A stretch of DNA of 64,000 nucleotides from Acidobacteriota bacterium. GTDB lineage: Bacteria; Acidobacteriota; Blastocatellia; RBC074. Each line of letters begins with the position of its first letter. Positions within the stretch are counted from its first letter, which is position 1. Of the stretch, positions 1-8,778 are shown piece by piece. Below the pieces are notes generated by a model, which was not told the origin of the DNA, made no database searches, and saw nothing but the letters and a program-made list of their open reading frames with translations. The stretch lies in NCBI GenBank assembly GCA_016710075.1, contig JADJLO010000043.1, positions 1-64,000 on the forward strand. Reading direction: 5' to 3'. Made by a program: the position numbers and the translations under genes.

Positions 1-899
1 TCCTTCTCAAACAGTTCGAGCTGCTTGAGCGGGTCGAAAGAGACGAGCGGGATCAGCGTGCAGCCAAGATAGACGGAATAGATAACCGCGCCCAGACAGC
101 CGGCAACGTGGAATAATGGCATTGAACTGACATTTCTTTCATCGTCGCGAAGGTTGCCTCTCGTCGTTGCCACGTGAGACTGGTTGACCAGGCTGTGATG
201 AGTGATCATCACTCCCTTCGGAAATCCAGTCGTTCCGCTGGTGTATTGCATCTGAGCCACGTCGTAAGGCGAGACGGTGGCCTGCCGGGCTTTCAACTCT
301 TCATCGGTCACCTTCTCTGACTGATCCAGCACCTGAGAATAAGAGAGCATGCCCGGTTTGGAGTCACTGCTGATCAGTACGACCTTTCTCAGTTCGGGTA
401 ATTTCCCGTTTCTGATGTCCTGATCAAGGGGATCATGAATATCCCGAATTTCAGGCAGGATCGAATAAATCGATTCGAGATAGGAATTGTTTCGAAACCC
501 GTCGATCATAAAAAGCATGCTGATGTCGCCCTGCCTGAGGACATACTCGATCTCGTCAGCTTTGTAATTCGTATTGACAATCACCAGCACAGCTCCGATT
601 TTGGCCAGCGCCATTTCAAGGAATATCCATTCAGGCACGTTGGTAGCCCAGACGGCTATGTGATCGCCTTTCTCGACTCCGAGCGCCATCAGGCCCTTGG
701 CCAGTCTGTTGACGACGTCATTGTACTGCCGGTAATTCAGCCGCAATTCAAGCCCTGATTCGGGATAGTTGTAGACGATGGCTTCCTTGTCCGGTATTTC
801 ATTCGCCCTCAAATCGAGAAGGTCCCCGACCGTCAGATCTATCAACTCGACTCCAAACTCTTCTGCCTCCCAGTGGGCGAGGCCGCCTCTGATTCCCAT
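1..899 (-). CDS. Acyl-CoA synthetase (AMP-binding), 3' end beyond the window
   Basis: Forms acyl-CoA from a carboxylic acid, ATP and CoA through an acyl-adenylate. The reading frame is open from an ATG at 899 to the window edge, giving about 299 residues of a protein usually about 540 long, so the C-terminal domain is missing. The adenylation motif YTSGTTGFPKG is at about residues 219-229, and the N-terminal stretch AVWATNVPEW is typical of medium/long-chain acyl-CoA synthetases. It lies upstream of an AhpD-like gene and a crotonase on the same strand, which suggests a fatty or aromatic acid degradation context. The exact substrate cannot be told from this fragment. Confidence 0.9.
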   Translation of the reverse strand, partial: MGIRGGLAHWEAEEFGVELIDLTVGDLLDLRANEIPDKEAIVYNYPESGLELRLNYRQYNDVVNRLAKGLMALGVEKGDHIAVWATNVPEWIFLEMALAKIGAVLVIVNTNYKADEIEYVLRQGDISMLFMIDGFRNNSYLESIYSILPEIRDIHDPLDQDIRNGKLPELRKVVLISSDSKPGMLSYSQVLDQSEKVTDEELKARQATVSPYDVAQMQYTSGTTGFPKGVMITHHSLVNQSHVATTRGNLRDDERNVSSMPLFHVAGCLGAVIYSVYLGCTLIPLVSFDPLKQLELFEK

Positions 900-1001
900 A
901 GTTTCTTCTTCTCCTTGACTTGACAAGTTTTATGTTGAGAAGGGTAAGTATCGGTAAAAATGACTTATGGTTCACTCTCTGGAATTATAATGTCAGGGAG
1001 G

Positions 1002-1601
1002 TCATCTCGCCAGCGCGTGATATTCGCGGTTGGGCATCATCCCCGTAGCCGAAGCCATGCGATTAGTGAAATTGTACATGGCTGCGATTTCGATGACGTC
1101 CCAGACCTCCTGCACGGTGAGGCCGAAGCTCATCAAATGTTTTTTATCGGCCTCGAGACAATCGTGCGGGGTGCGGGTCAGTTTGACGGCGAAATCGAGC
1201 ACCGCTTCCATTTTCGGGTCCAGGCCGGCACGTTTGTAATCGATCGTGATCCTGTCTGCGCGCACTGGATCTCCAAGCAACTGCCGCAGCACCGCTCCGT
1301 GAGCGACCAGGCAATAGAGGCATCCATTAGCCATTGAAACGGCCACGGCGATCATTTCACGTTCGGCCGCGTTGAGGTTGTCAGTCGGTTCATGCAGTTG
1401 TTTGAAATGCGCAAACCATGTGCCTAGTCTTTCAGGGCGGAAACTGTAAACGCGAAAGACATTGGGAACAAAGCCCAGTTTCTCGCGCACTTTTCTGAAG
1501 AGTCCCTGAAGGTTTTCCGGCAGCTCATCTTCAGCCGGAACGGGGAACCAGCTTATCTGTTCTTCGTTGCCGGATGATGATGGTGATGATGGTGATGACA
1601 T
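1002..1601 (-). CDS. AhpD-like carboxymuconolactone decarboxylase-family protein
   Basis: About 199 residues of the peroxidase-related branch of the AhpD/carboxymuconolactone decarboxylase family. The redox motif CLYC is followed by AHGAVLRQL (residues about 94-106), the Cys-X-X-Cys...His arrangement of AhpD-type thiol peroxidases. Start choice: the frame is open to 1628, but an AAGGAGG sequence lies 7-8 bases before the ATG at 1601, giving N-terminus MSSPSSPSS, so 1601 is preferred. The upstream crotonase ends at 1625, so the two genes are 23 bases apart and probably co-transcribed. Function is likely thiol-dependent peroxide reduction; the substrate is unknown. Confidence 0.85.
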   Translation of the reverse strand: MSSPSSPSSSGNEEQISWFPVPAEDELPENLQGLFRKVREKLGFVPNVFRVYSFRPERLGTWFAHFKQLHEPTDNLNAAEREMIAVAVSMANGCLYCLVAHGAVLRQLLGDPVRADRITIDYKRAGLDPKMEAVLDFAVKLTRTPHDCLEADKKHLMSFGLTVQEVWDVIEIAAMYNFTNRMASATGMMPNREYHALAR

Positions 1602-1624
1602 GACCTTGCCTCCTTCTTTAGCGA

Positions 1625-2404
1625 TCAATCTTTCCTGAATGATTCGAATGATCCGTGGCGGCCGGCGCCGCCTGTAAAGCGGGCTGCGCCTTGACGGGCG
1701 CCTGCTTCAAGCGATTTCAGCCCATGATTGAACTCGTTGAGCAAGGCATCGGACAAGCCGAGATCGAACTGCTCATAGGCGGAGATGCGGTCCTGGCGCA
1801 TGCAGACTTGCGGGAAAGATGCGATTTCACGGGCGAGTTTTTCAGCCTCCTCACGGGCTGTACCCTTGGGGACAACACGATTGACCAGACCCATGCTCAG
1901 AGCTTCAGCAGCATCGACGGGACGACCTGTGAGGATCAGGTCGAGAGCCCGGCTGAGACCGATCAGTCTGGGTAGCCGAATCGTTCCTCCATCGATCAGC
2001 GGAACGCCCCAGCGCCGGCAGAATATGCCCATGATGGCGTCTTCTTCGGCAACCCGCAGGTCGCACCAAAGGGCCAGTTCCATGCCACCCGCCACTGCGA
2101 ATCCGCTGATAGCGGCAATCACCGGTTTACTCAGAACCATACGCGAGGGGCCCATCGGGCCATCGCCATCCGGCTCGACGCGATTTCCCTCTCCAATGGC
2201 GACGGATTTCAGATCCGCTCCGGCGCAGAATACTCCGCCATCTCCGTAAAGGACTGCGACCAGAGCCGACTCGTCCGACTCGAATTCACGAAATGCTGAT
2301 GACAATGCCTCGGCCGTCTCTCGATCGACAGCATTCCTGACCTCCGGGCGATCCAGGATGACCGTCAACACCGGGCCGTCTTTTTCAATCCTCACTGAAG
2401 GCAA
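1625..2404 (-). CDS. Enoyl-CoA hydratase/isomerase family protein (crotonase)
   Basis: A 260-residue crotonase fold protein that should hydrate or isomerise an enoyl-CoA. The oxyanion-hole segments FCAGADLK (about residue 60) and ISGFAVAGGMELALWCDLR (about 100-118) are clear, and RWGVPLIDGGTIRLPRLIG follows as in enoyl-CoA hydratases. Start choice: an ATG exists at 2518, but the extra 38 residues are low-complexity basic sequence. A TTG at 2404 is preceded by GAGGAG at 8-base spacing and gives the usual family length, so TTG is preferred. It sits 61 bases after the decarboxylase gene and 23 bases before the AhpD-like gene. Confidence 0.88.
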   Translation of the reverse strand: MPSVRIEKDGPVLTVILDRPEVRNAVDRETAEALSSAFREFESDESALVAVLYGDGGVFCAGADLKSVAIGEGNRVEPDGDGPMGPSRMVLSKPVIAAISGFAVAGGMELALWCDLRVAEEDAIMGIFCRRWGVPLIDGGTIRLPRLIGLSRALDLILTGRPVDAAEALSMGLVNRVVPKGTAREEAEKLAREIASFPQVCMRQDRISAYEQFDLGLSDALLNEFNHGLKSLEAGARQGAARFTGGAGRHGSFESFRKD

Positions 2405-2465
2405 TTTTGATGCTCCTCTTCTTCTTCTTTCTGGGAATCTCGTGATCTTCGTTCCTTTTCTACTT

Positions 2466-4380
2466 CTACTGGAATTTGGCGATGACTCGTTCGATGGTCT
2501 CTTTGAGAACAGAGGCAAAGGCTACGCTGTAATCAGGATTGCCGCCTCTCGAAATGGAAAGCCAGGGATTCATGACGGTGCTGCGCAGGACTTTGATTCT
2601 TCCGGTCGATTCGAACTGGGCGGGGTCGATCCCCAGCGCCTGCAGGTGGCGATCGGTGCTGGTTTTTCCCGTTGACCCCTTCAGTCCATACTGATGCCAT
2701 GACAGCTCAGTGCTTGAAATGATGAAATTATGCTTCTGGATCACGCTTTCGGGGTTGAATTTCAGTTCGTCATAGATTGCCTGATTGATGCGGTTCATGA
2801 CTTCGAGTGAGGTGTTTCCGGTCCGATTGACCAGAAAGCAGAGGATGTTTCCGTCGGGAGGATCGGTCAGCAGGCAAAGCAGCACGCCCGACTTCGCAAG
2901 CTCGGGCGCGAGATCCCTGTTGAGCCGGTAGCTCAATTCCTGTGTGCTCTGCATGGTCTTGCCGATCAGCAATCCATAACCATCCTGATTCAGCGGCACG
3001 ATCCGGTGCGCAAACCAGCATGCCGCCGCTGCCGCACCGGGTTTGGACCCCTCCAGTATGTAACGGCCGATAAATTTTCTTTCGCTCCTCTCTTCCGGAT
3101 GAAAGATATATGGAGCATCGGTTGAGATCAGCTCTCTCACCTTCTCATTCCTGAAAACAATCGCTCCGCAAGGGTAGGGAATATATCCAAGCTTGTGGGG
3201 GTCGATCGTGACGGAATCGGTGTGAGCCGTGGCCATGTAGCTTTCAAAGACTTCATCGGTCGGCCATGTTTTTGTTATTTCACGGACAGATGTGGGAGTG
3301 TCGACGGCGTTATTCTCCTTGTCGAAGAAGAGCGTTTTTACATAACCGCCCCAGGCGCCGTCGCAATGCAGGTAGAAGGTCAGGCCCTTTGAGCGCATCT
3401 CTTCCCGAAGAGCAACGATTCTATGAAGCTGATCGACCGCACCTTCCTCGGTCGTGCCAAGCACCGCTACGACCGCAATCACCGGGATTTTCCGCTCGAT
3501 GCAATGATCCAGTCTTTGCCTGAGTGAATCAATGTCAGCGCGGAAATCCGAATCGACCGGGACCGTCAAGAGTTGTGACGCTCCCAGGCCCAGGGCTTCG
3601 ACAATTTTCAGAATGGAATAATGGGAAGTCGCTGGAGCAAGCACCGCAGGATCGGAGATGGACTTGTCGTTCATCTCTGAATAGAACCGGAGCAACCCGC
3701 AGTTTGAAATCGAATGCGCCGAGATCTCGTCATCCACCTTGTGTTCGATTTCCCTCACGGTCAGTGATGGTTGAAATTTACTAAAAGCGTCATAGAGGCG
3801 GGATCTGAGGGCCAGCGATTCATCGGGATCGATATTGAGCAGTGTCCATGCATCGTTGAGATCGACGAGATTCCCGGATTTCCCCGAGGGCAGCCTGACT
3901 TCGATTTCCGGCAGGCTCAGAGAACGCGCGGCTTCCCTCGCTGCAAGTGGAAAGAACTTAAGGTTCCTTGCGATCCAGAGCGCCTCGAAATTGGCGATCG
4001 TCCCGCCTGAAGTGATGTGACCCCACATCGAATCGCCATATCCCATCAGCGTGCCTAGTTGCCTGGCGACTTCAAACTCGTATTTCGTTGTTATCGGCGA
4101 TGCCTCGAGACTGACGTTGTTTGGATTATGAAGCATCGCAGCAAAGTAGGCGGCGATTGCCGGCAGCAACTGATCGCCGAGACAGGCCGATATATCGCGG
4201 GCTGTAAAACGGGATGTCGCCTTTGAGATTGGCCAGCAGGCAGAGAAACTCCTGTTGCAGCAGGGCCAGTGAATCCTGAAAGGCCTCTCCCCTCCTCACC
4301 TTTTCAGTGATCAGAATATCGTCTTCAGGATGGAAGTTTCTTCTCCAGAAGGTGACATCCCTCAGAGCTTCTAAAATCAT
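2466..4380 (-). pseudogene. Group II PLP-dependent decarboxylase, frameshifted near its N-terminus
   Basis: Decarboxylates an amino acid (glutamate, aspartate or aromatic; not decidable here) using pyridoxal phosphate. The main frame, from 4169 down to 2466, carries NPNNVSLEASP, HITSGGTIANFEALW, the cofactor aspartate region HCDGAWGG and the PLP lysine in DPHKLGYIPYPCG. The expected N-terminal part lies in another frame from ATG 4380, including NFHPEDDILIT and FYSPRYIG. The frames must join around 4178-4187, needing one extra or two missing bases. Combined length is about 635 codons, as usual for the family, so the damage is one indel: a sequencing error or a recent mutation. Confidence 0.8.
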
Positions 4381-4593
4381 CGTTCGAGGATGTCGTAGTT
4401 TTCAGCTTTGGGTCCGAGAGACCAGGAATATAGTTTTGTGTCAGTCATATCAAATTAAATCAAGTCCAACTTTATCCGGCTGGGGAACTCTCTTGTCGGG
4501 CATTCAATGATGAATCATCGGCCATGACCAGCCCGCTTGCAACGTGAATTTATCATTAACGGATTTGAGTTCCCTGGAATGGCGCCACCCTGC

Positions 4594-4622
4594 TTGACAA
4601 CCATAGAAGCGTTGCTTACTGT
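4594..4622 (+). promoter_or_regulatory. Possible sigma-70 promoter upstream of the carboxylase cluster
   Basis: TTGACA at 4594-4599, a 17-base spacer and TACTGT at 4617-4622 give a perfect -35 and a weak -10 (3 of 6). It lies 79 bases before the ATG at 4701, in the 320-base divergent space between the decarboxylase (minus) and carboxylase (plus) genes. Nothing else is recognised in that space. Confidence 0.4.
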
Positions 4623-4700
4623 CCCTGAAAAATCATATGCTGTCAATCAAACATAAGTTTGTAAAACCTGCTGAAAAGCATTCATTGAGAACTGATTGCG

Positions 4701-6167
4701 ATGCAACCGATAAAATCTCATATAGATAAGAGCTCCGACAGCTTCACGGCGAATTACAAGGCGAACCATGAGTCAGTCGAGAGGCTCAGGGAAGAGCTGA
4801 AAAAAACGACGCTCGGAGGCGGGGAGCAATACGTCAAGCGACACGTCGCCAAAGGCAAGCTTTTGCCGAGAGAGCGTGTCGAGATGCTGCTCGACGAAGG
4901 TTCATATTTTCTTGAAATCGCTCCGCTGGCGGGCCATGGCATGGAAAATGAGTTTGTCGGCGCCGGCACGATAGGCGGCATAGGGCTGGTTTCAGGCCGG
5001 CAATGCTTGATCATTGCAAACGAGGCCACGGTCAAAGGAGGAGCCGTCAGCGAGATCGGGCAGCGAAAAAATGCCCGGCTGGCGGAGGTGACGGCGATCA
5101 ATCATCTGACTTCAATCACGCTGGTCGAATCGGCAGGCGCTGATCTGCCGGTTCAGCACAAGATTTTTGTGCCGGGCGGCGCCGGTTTCAAAGAGATTAC
5201 CCGAAGGTCAAAATCGCATCCCGAGCGTCTCAGTCGTCTTCGGAAACTCGACTGCCGGCGGGGGCATACCTGCCGCGGCATGTCCGATTATGTCGTCATG
5301 ATCAGAAAACAGGCTCAGGTTTTCTCGGAGGCCCACCGCTTGTCAAAATGGCCACCGGCGAGATCGTCGATGAAGAGTCACTTGGCGGCGCAGAGATGCA
5401 TTCGAAGATCTCAGGCCTTTCCGACTACCTGGCCGAAGATGAGCTGGATGGTTTGCGAATCGCACGTGAAATTGTTGCGCACCTCGCGCCAAAGCCGTAT
5501 CCACGACGCGATCCGGTGGAGGATCCACTCTATCCGGCGGACGACCTCCTCGGAATTGCATCGGCTGATATCCGTGTCCCTTTTGACGTCAAGGAGATCA
5601 TCGCCCGCATCGCCGACGGTTCGAAGTTTGAAGAGTTCAAGCCATTGTACGGCAGCACGCTGGTCACAGGCTGGGCGAGAATCCACGGATTTATGGTCGG
5701 GATTCTCGGCAACAACGGTGTGCTCATATCGGAAGCTGCCGCCAAAGGCGCCCAGTTTATCAATCTTTGCAATCAGCAGAGCATACCGCTGCTCTTCCTT
5801 CAGAATATAACCGGTTTTATGGTTGGTAGAAGCTACGAGGAGCAGGGGATCATCAGGAATGGCGCAAAACTGATCAATGCCGTCTCGAAGGGGAGGCCCG
5901 CAACTCGCCGGCGTCATGGATATCATCAAACGCGATGCTGCCGCGCGTGCCGGGATTCCTGTCGATGAAGAGAAACAGGCCATGGCAAAAAGGCTGCTTG
6001 AATCCCAGATCGAAAAAGAATCAGACCCTTATTTCGCGACTGCCAGGCTCTGGGACGACGGCATCATCGATCCGCGTGACACCAGAACCGTCCTTGCCAT
6101 CGCCCTCATGACCGCTCATCAGCGGCCTTTCGAAGGTACCATGGAGTGGGGCGTCTTCAGACATTGA
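4701..6167 (+). pseudogene. Acyl-CoA carboxylase beta subunit (carboxyltransferase), multiply frameshifted with internal deletion
   Basis: Relic of a methylcrotonyl/propionyl-CoA carboxylase carboxyltransferase subunit. Recognisable pieces in order: LLPRERVEMLLDEGSYFLEI; VFVPGG-like PGGAGFKEITRRSK; then, in other frames, IPSVSVVFGNSTAGG, GMSDYVVMIRKQAQVF, LVKMATGEIVDEESLGGAEM, VGILGNNGVLISEAAAKGAQF, and finally a third frame beginning GGPQLAGVMDIIKRDAA and ending WGVFRH. Joining them needs shifts near 5212, 5273, 5280 and 5328. Near 5890-5898 about 43 codons are absent, including the conserved IGGSYGAGNYAMCGRAY region. The biotin-carrying partner at 8779 is intact. It may be a true pseudogene or a badly assembled stretch. 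Confidence 0.85.
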
Positions 6168-6200
6168 TCCCGACAATCTCTAAAACCGGCGAGAAACATT

Positions 6201-7976
6201 ATGCTCGATCTGAAAATCAAAGGCGGTACCATCATCGACGGCAGCGGAGCTGAAGGATATTCGGCGGATGTCGGCGTCAAAGACGGTCTGATTGTCGAAA
6301 TAGGAAGCATCACTCAAGACGCGCTTGAGACACTGGATGCCGAAGGTGCAATAGTCACTCCGGGTTTCGTCGATATTCACACCCATTATGACGGCCAGAT
6401 AACATGGGATGAGACGCTTTCTCCCAGTCTTTATAACGGCGTCACAACCTGTGTCATGGGTAACTGCGGCGTCGGTTTCGCTCCTGTGAAAAAAGGCGAG
6501 GAAGAACGACTCGTGGATCTGATGGAGGGAGTTGAAGACATCCCCGGGACCGCGCTTTCAGAAGGGGTCAGATGGGGATGGACCAGTTTTCAGGATTATA
6601 TGAATGCGCTGGATCTGATGCCCCATTCGATCGATTATCTGGTTCAGGTCCCGCACGATCCGGTCAGGATGTTCGTCATGGGAGCGCGCGCCGAATCGAA
6701 TGAACAGGCAACTGAGAATGACATAGCGGCAATGCGTGATCTTGTTCGTCAGGCTCTTGAAGCCGGAGCCGCGGGTTTCAGCACCGGTCGCACCGATAAT
6801 CACAGGACTGCCAAAGGCAGATGGACCCCATCTTCGGAAGCCTCCCTTCGCGAACTGACCGGTATCGCCGAAGCTTTCAACGGCCTGAGTCACGGGGTAA
6901 TCCAGGTTGTTTCGGATTTCGACCTGCTTCGCAACCCGTCGAGGTTCGATGAGGAGTTTGATCTTATTGAGTCGATGGCCACGGCAACGCAAAAGCCTCT
7001 TTCAATGACATGGCTTCAGCGGGAGCCGGGAGCCGGTCAATGGAAATTGATCAAAGACCGGGCGGAGAAAGCCAATCAGCGCGGCTTGAATATGAAACTT
7101 CAAACCGCAGCCCGCGCCATCGGAGTGATCAACGGCCTCGATGCAAGTTTTCATCCATTCATGGGCTTTCCCGGTTACAAGTCAATTGCGCATCTTCCGC
7201 TGACAGAGCGCGCCACTCGCATGCGCGACCCTCAATTGAAATTCAGAATACTCGCGGAGAAATCTGAAAAACTCGCCGGCGATGGGACTGCTATCCCGCC
7301 GCTGGTCGATATTCTGCTGTCTCAAATCGACCTGCTTGCGGCCAGAATGTTCCCCCTCGATCAGGAACTCGACTATGAACCCGAGATTTCAAAATCCATG
7401 CTCGCCCGCGCAAAAATGTCAGGCGTCTCACCGATCGAGGCCATCTACGATTACCTGGCCGAGGGAGACGGCGGCAATCTGATCTATTTCCCGATCTTTA
7501 ATTACGCCTCGGGATCGCTGGAAGATCTAATGAGCATGCTCAACCATCCGCTCGCTCTCGCTTCGCTCAGTGATGCCGGCGCGCACGTCGGGACGGTTTG
7601 CGATGCCAGCTTCCCGACATCGATGATCTCATTCTGGACCCGCGACCGCGTGAGGGGCCCAAAACTGGCTTTGAGCCAATCCATTGAAATGCTTACGTCA
7701 AGAAACGCACGCCACCTTGGATTGACCGACCGCGGCCTGCTCAAAACGGGGTTGAAGGCTGATCTCAATGTCTTCGATTACCGGAATCTGAAACTGAGGC
7801 TGCCTCAACTGGTGAGGGATCTGCCGGCCGGTGGGAAACGATTCATCCAGCGCTCCGACGGATACCTCGCCACCATTGTCTCAGGCACTGTCGTCTCCAG
7901 GAATGGTCAGATTACTGAAGAGAGGCCAGGCAGGCTTGTCAGATTAAATCAAAGCCGGAGACAAGGTCATGACTGA
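6201..7976 (+). CDS. N-acyl-D-amino-acid deacylase family amidohydrolase
   Basis: A 591-residue metal-dependent amidohydrolase of the D-aminoacylase/N-acyl-D-glutamate deacylase type. It opens with the composite beta-sandwich (MLDLKIKGGTIIDGSG) and the metal motif HTHYDGQITWDE at about residues 68-79, then NGVTTCVMGNCGVGFAPV, characteristic of this subfamily. Near the C-terminus are SDAGAHVGTVCDAS (an expected catalytic aspartate) and RGLLKTGLKADLNVFDY. It should remove the acyl group from N-acyl-D-amino acids or a related amide. It lies 33 bases after the carboxylase relic and overlaps the next gene by 8 bases, so it is part of a plus-strand operon. Confidence 0.88.
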   Translation: MLDLKIKGGTIIDGSGAEGYSADVGVKDGLIVEIGSITQDALETLDAEGAIVTPGFVDIHTHYDGQITWDETLSPSLYNGVTTCVMGNCGVGFAPVKKGEEERLVDLMEGVEDIPGTALSEGVRWGWTSFQDYMNALDLMPHSIDYLVQVPHDPVRMFVMGARAESNEQATENDIAAMRDLVRQALEAGAAGFSTGRTDNHRTAKGRWTPSSEASLRELTGIAEAFNGLSHGVIQVVSDFDLLRNPSRFDEEFDLIESMATATQKPLSMTWLQREPGAGQWKLIKDRAEKANQRGLNMKLQTAARAIGVINGLDASFHPFMGFPGYKSIAHLPLTERATRMRDPQLKFRILAEKSEKLAGDGTAIPPLVDILLSQIDLLAARMFPLDQELDYEPEISKSMLARAKMSGVSPIEAIYDYLAEGDGGNLIYFPIFNYASGSLEDLMSMLNHPLALASLSDAGAHVGTVCDASFPTSMISFWTRDRVRGPKLALSQSIEMLTSRNARHLGLTDRGLLKTGLKADLNVFDYRNLKLRLPQLVRDLPAGGKRFIQRSDGYLATIVSGTVVSRNGQITEERPGRLVRLNQSRRQGHD

Positions 7977-8733
7977 TGTGACCCGGCGTTTTTCAGGACG
8001 GGTGGATAATTACATCAAATACCGGCCGGGCTATCCTGACCAGGTATTGGAAACACTTCAACTCGAATGCGGTCTGAACAAAAATTCCATCATCGCCGAT
8101 ATCGGTTCAGGAACAGGGATACTCACTGAAATTTTTCTCAACCACGGGAATCGGGTTTACGGTGTCGAACCCAATCTTGAGATGCGTCAGGCTGCCGAAA
8201 GACTCTTGCTGCATTACCCGCATTTCATGAGCATCAATGGCCGCGCAGAAGAAACGACATTGCCCGATTCGTCGGTCGATTTCATTGCCGCAGGGCAGGC
8301 TTTCCATTGGTTTGACAGAGAAAACGCCGGAATCGAATTCCGGCGCATCCTCAAACCCGATGGCTTTGCCGTGCTTTTGTGGAATGAACGACTGACCGAT
8401 TCAACTCCATTTCTCTTTGAATATGAGTTGCTGCTCAAGAGATTTGGCACGGATTATCAACTGATTGATCACAGGTTGACCGGCGCCGAAACAATCAATG
8501 CGTTTTATGGTGAAGGTGGATGCAGTTACAGAAGCTTTGCCAATGTTCAGAAATTCGATTACGAAGGTCTCGAAGGGCGACTGCTTTCATCATCCTATGT
8601 TCCAGGTGAGGAAGATCCTCGATATCTTCCGATGCTTGATCAACTGAAATGTATCTTTATCGATCATCAGAAACGAGGGCTTGTGGATTTCGAATACAGG
8701 ACCCAACTCTATTTTGGAAAACTGAACAGATAA
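7969..8733 (+). CDS. Class I SAM-dependent methyltransferase
   Basis: A 254-residue Rossmann-fold methyltransferase. Motif I ADIGSGTGILTE (about residues 43-54), the acidic end of beta 2 in VYGVEPN, and the later FIAAGQAFHWFD are typical of UbiE-like Methyltransf_11 proteins. The start overlaps the 3' end of the amidohydrolase by 8 bases, indicating translational coupling. Neighbours in the operon concern acyl-CoA and acyl-amino-acid metabolism, but nothing in the sequence identifies the methyl acceptor. Confidence 0.88.
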   Translation: MTDVTRRFSGRVDNYIKYRPGYPDQVLETLQLECGLNKNSIIADIGSGTGILTEIFLNHGNRVYGVEPNLEMRQAAERLLLHYPHFMSINGRAEETTLPDSSVDFIAAGQAFHWFDRENAGIEFRRILKPDGFAVLLWNERLTDSTPFLFEYELLLKRFGTDYQLIDHRLTGAETINAFYGEGGCSYRSFANVQKFDYEGLEGRLLSSSYVPGEEDPRYLPMLDQLKCIFIDHQKRGLVDFEYRTQLYFGKLNR

Positions 8734-8778
8734 GCTCCGCTTTTAAACCGGCTTTTGAAAATTTATTTATCTAACCCA

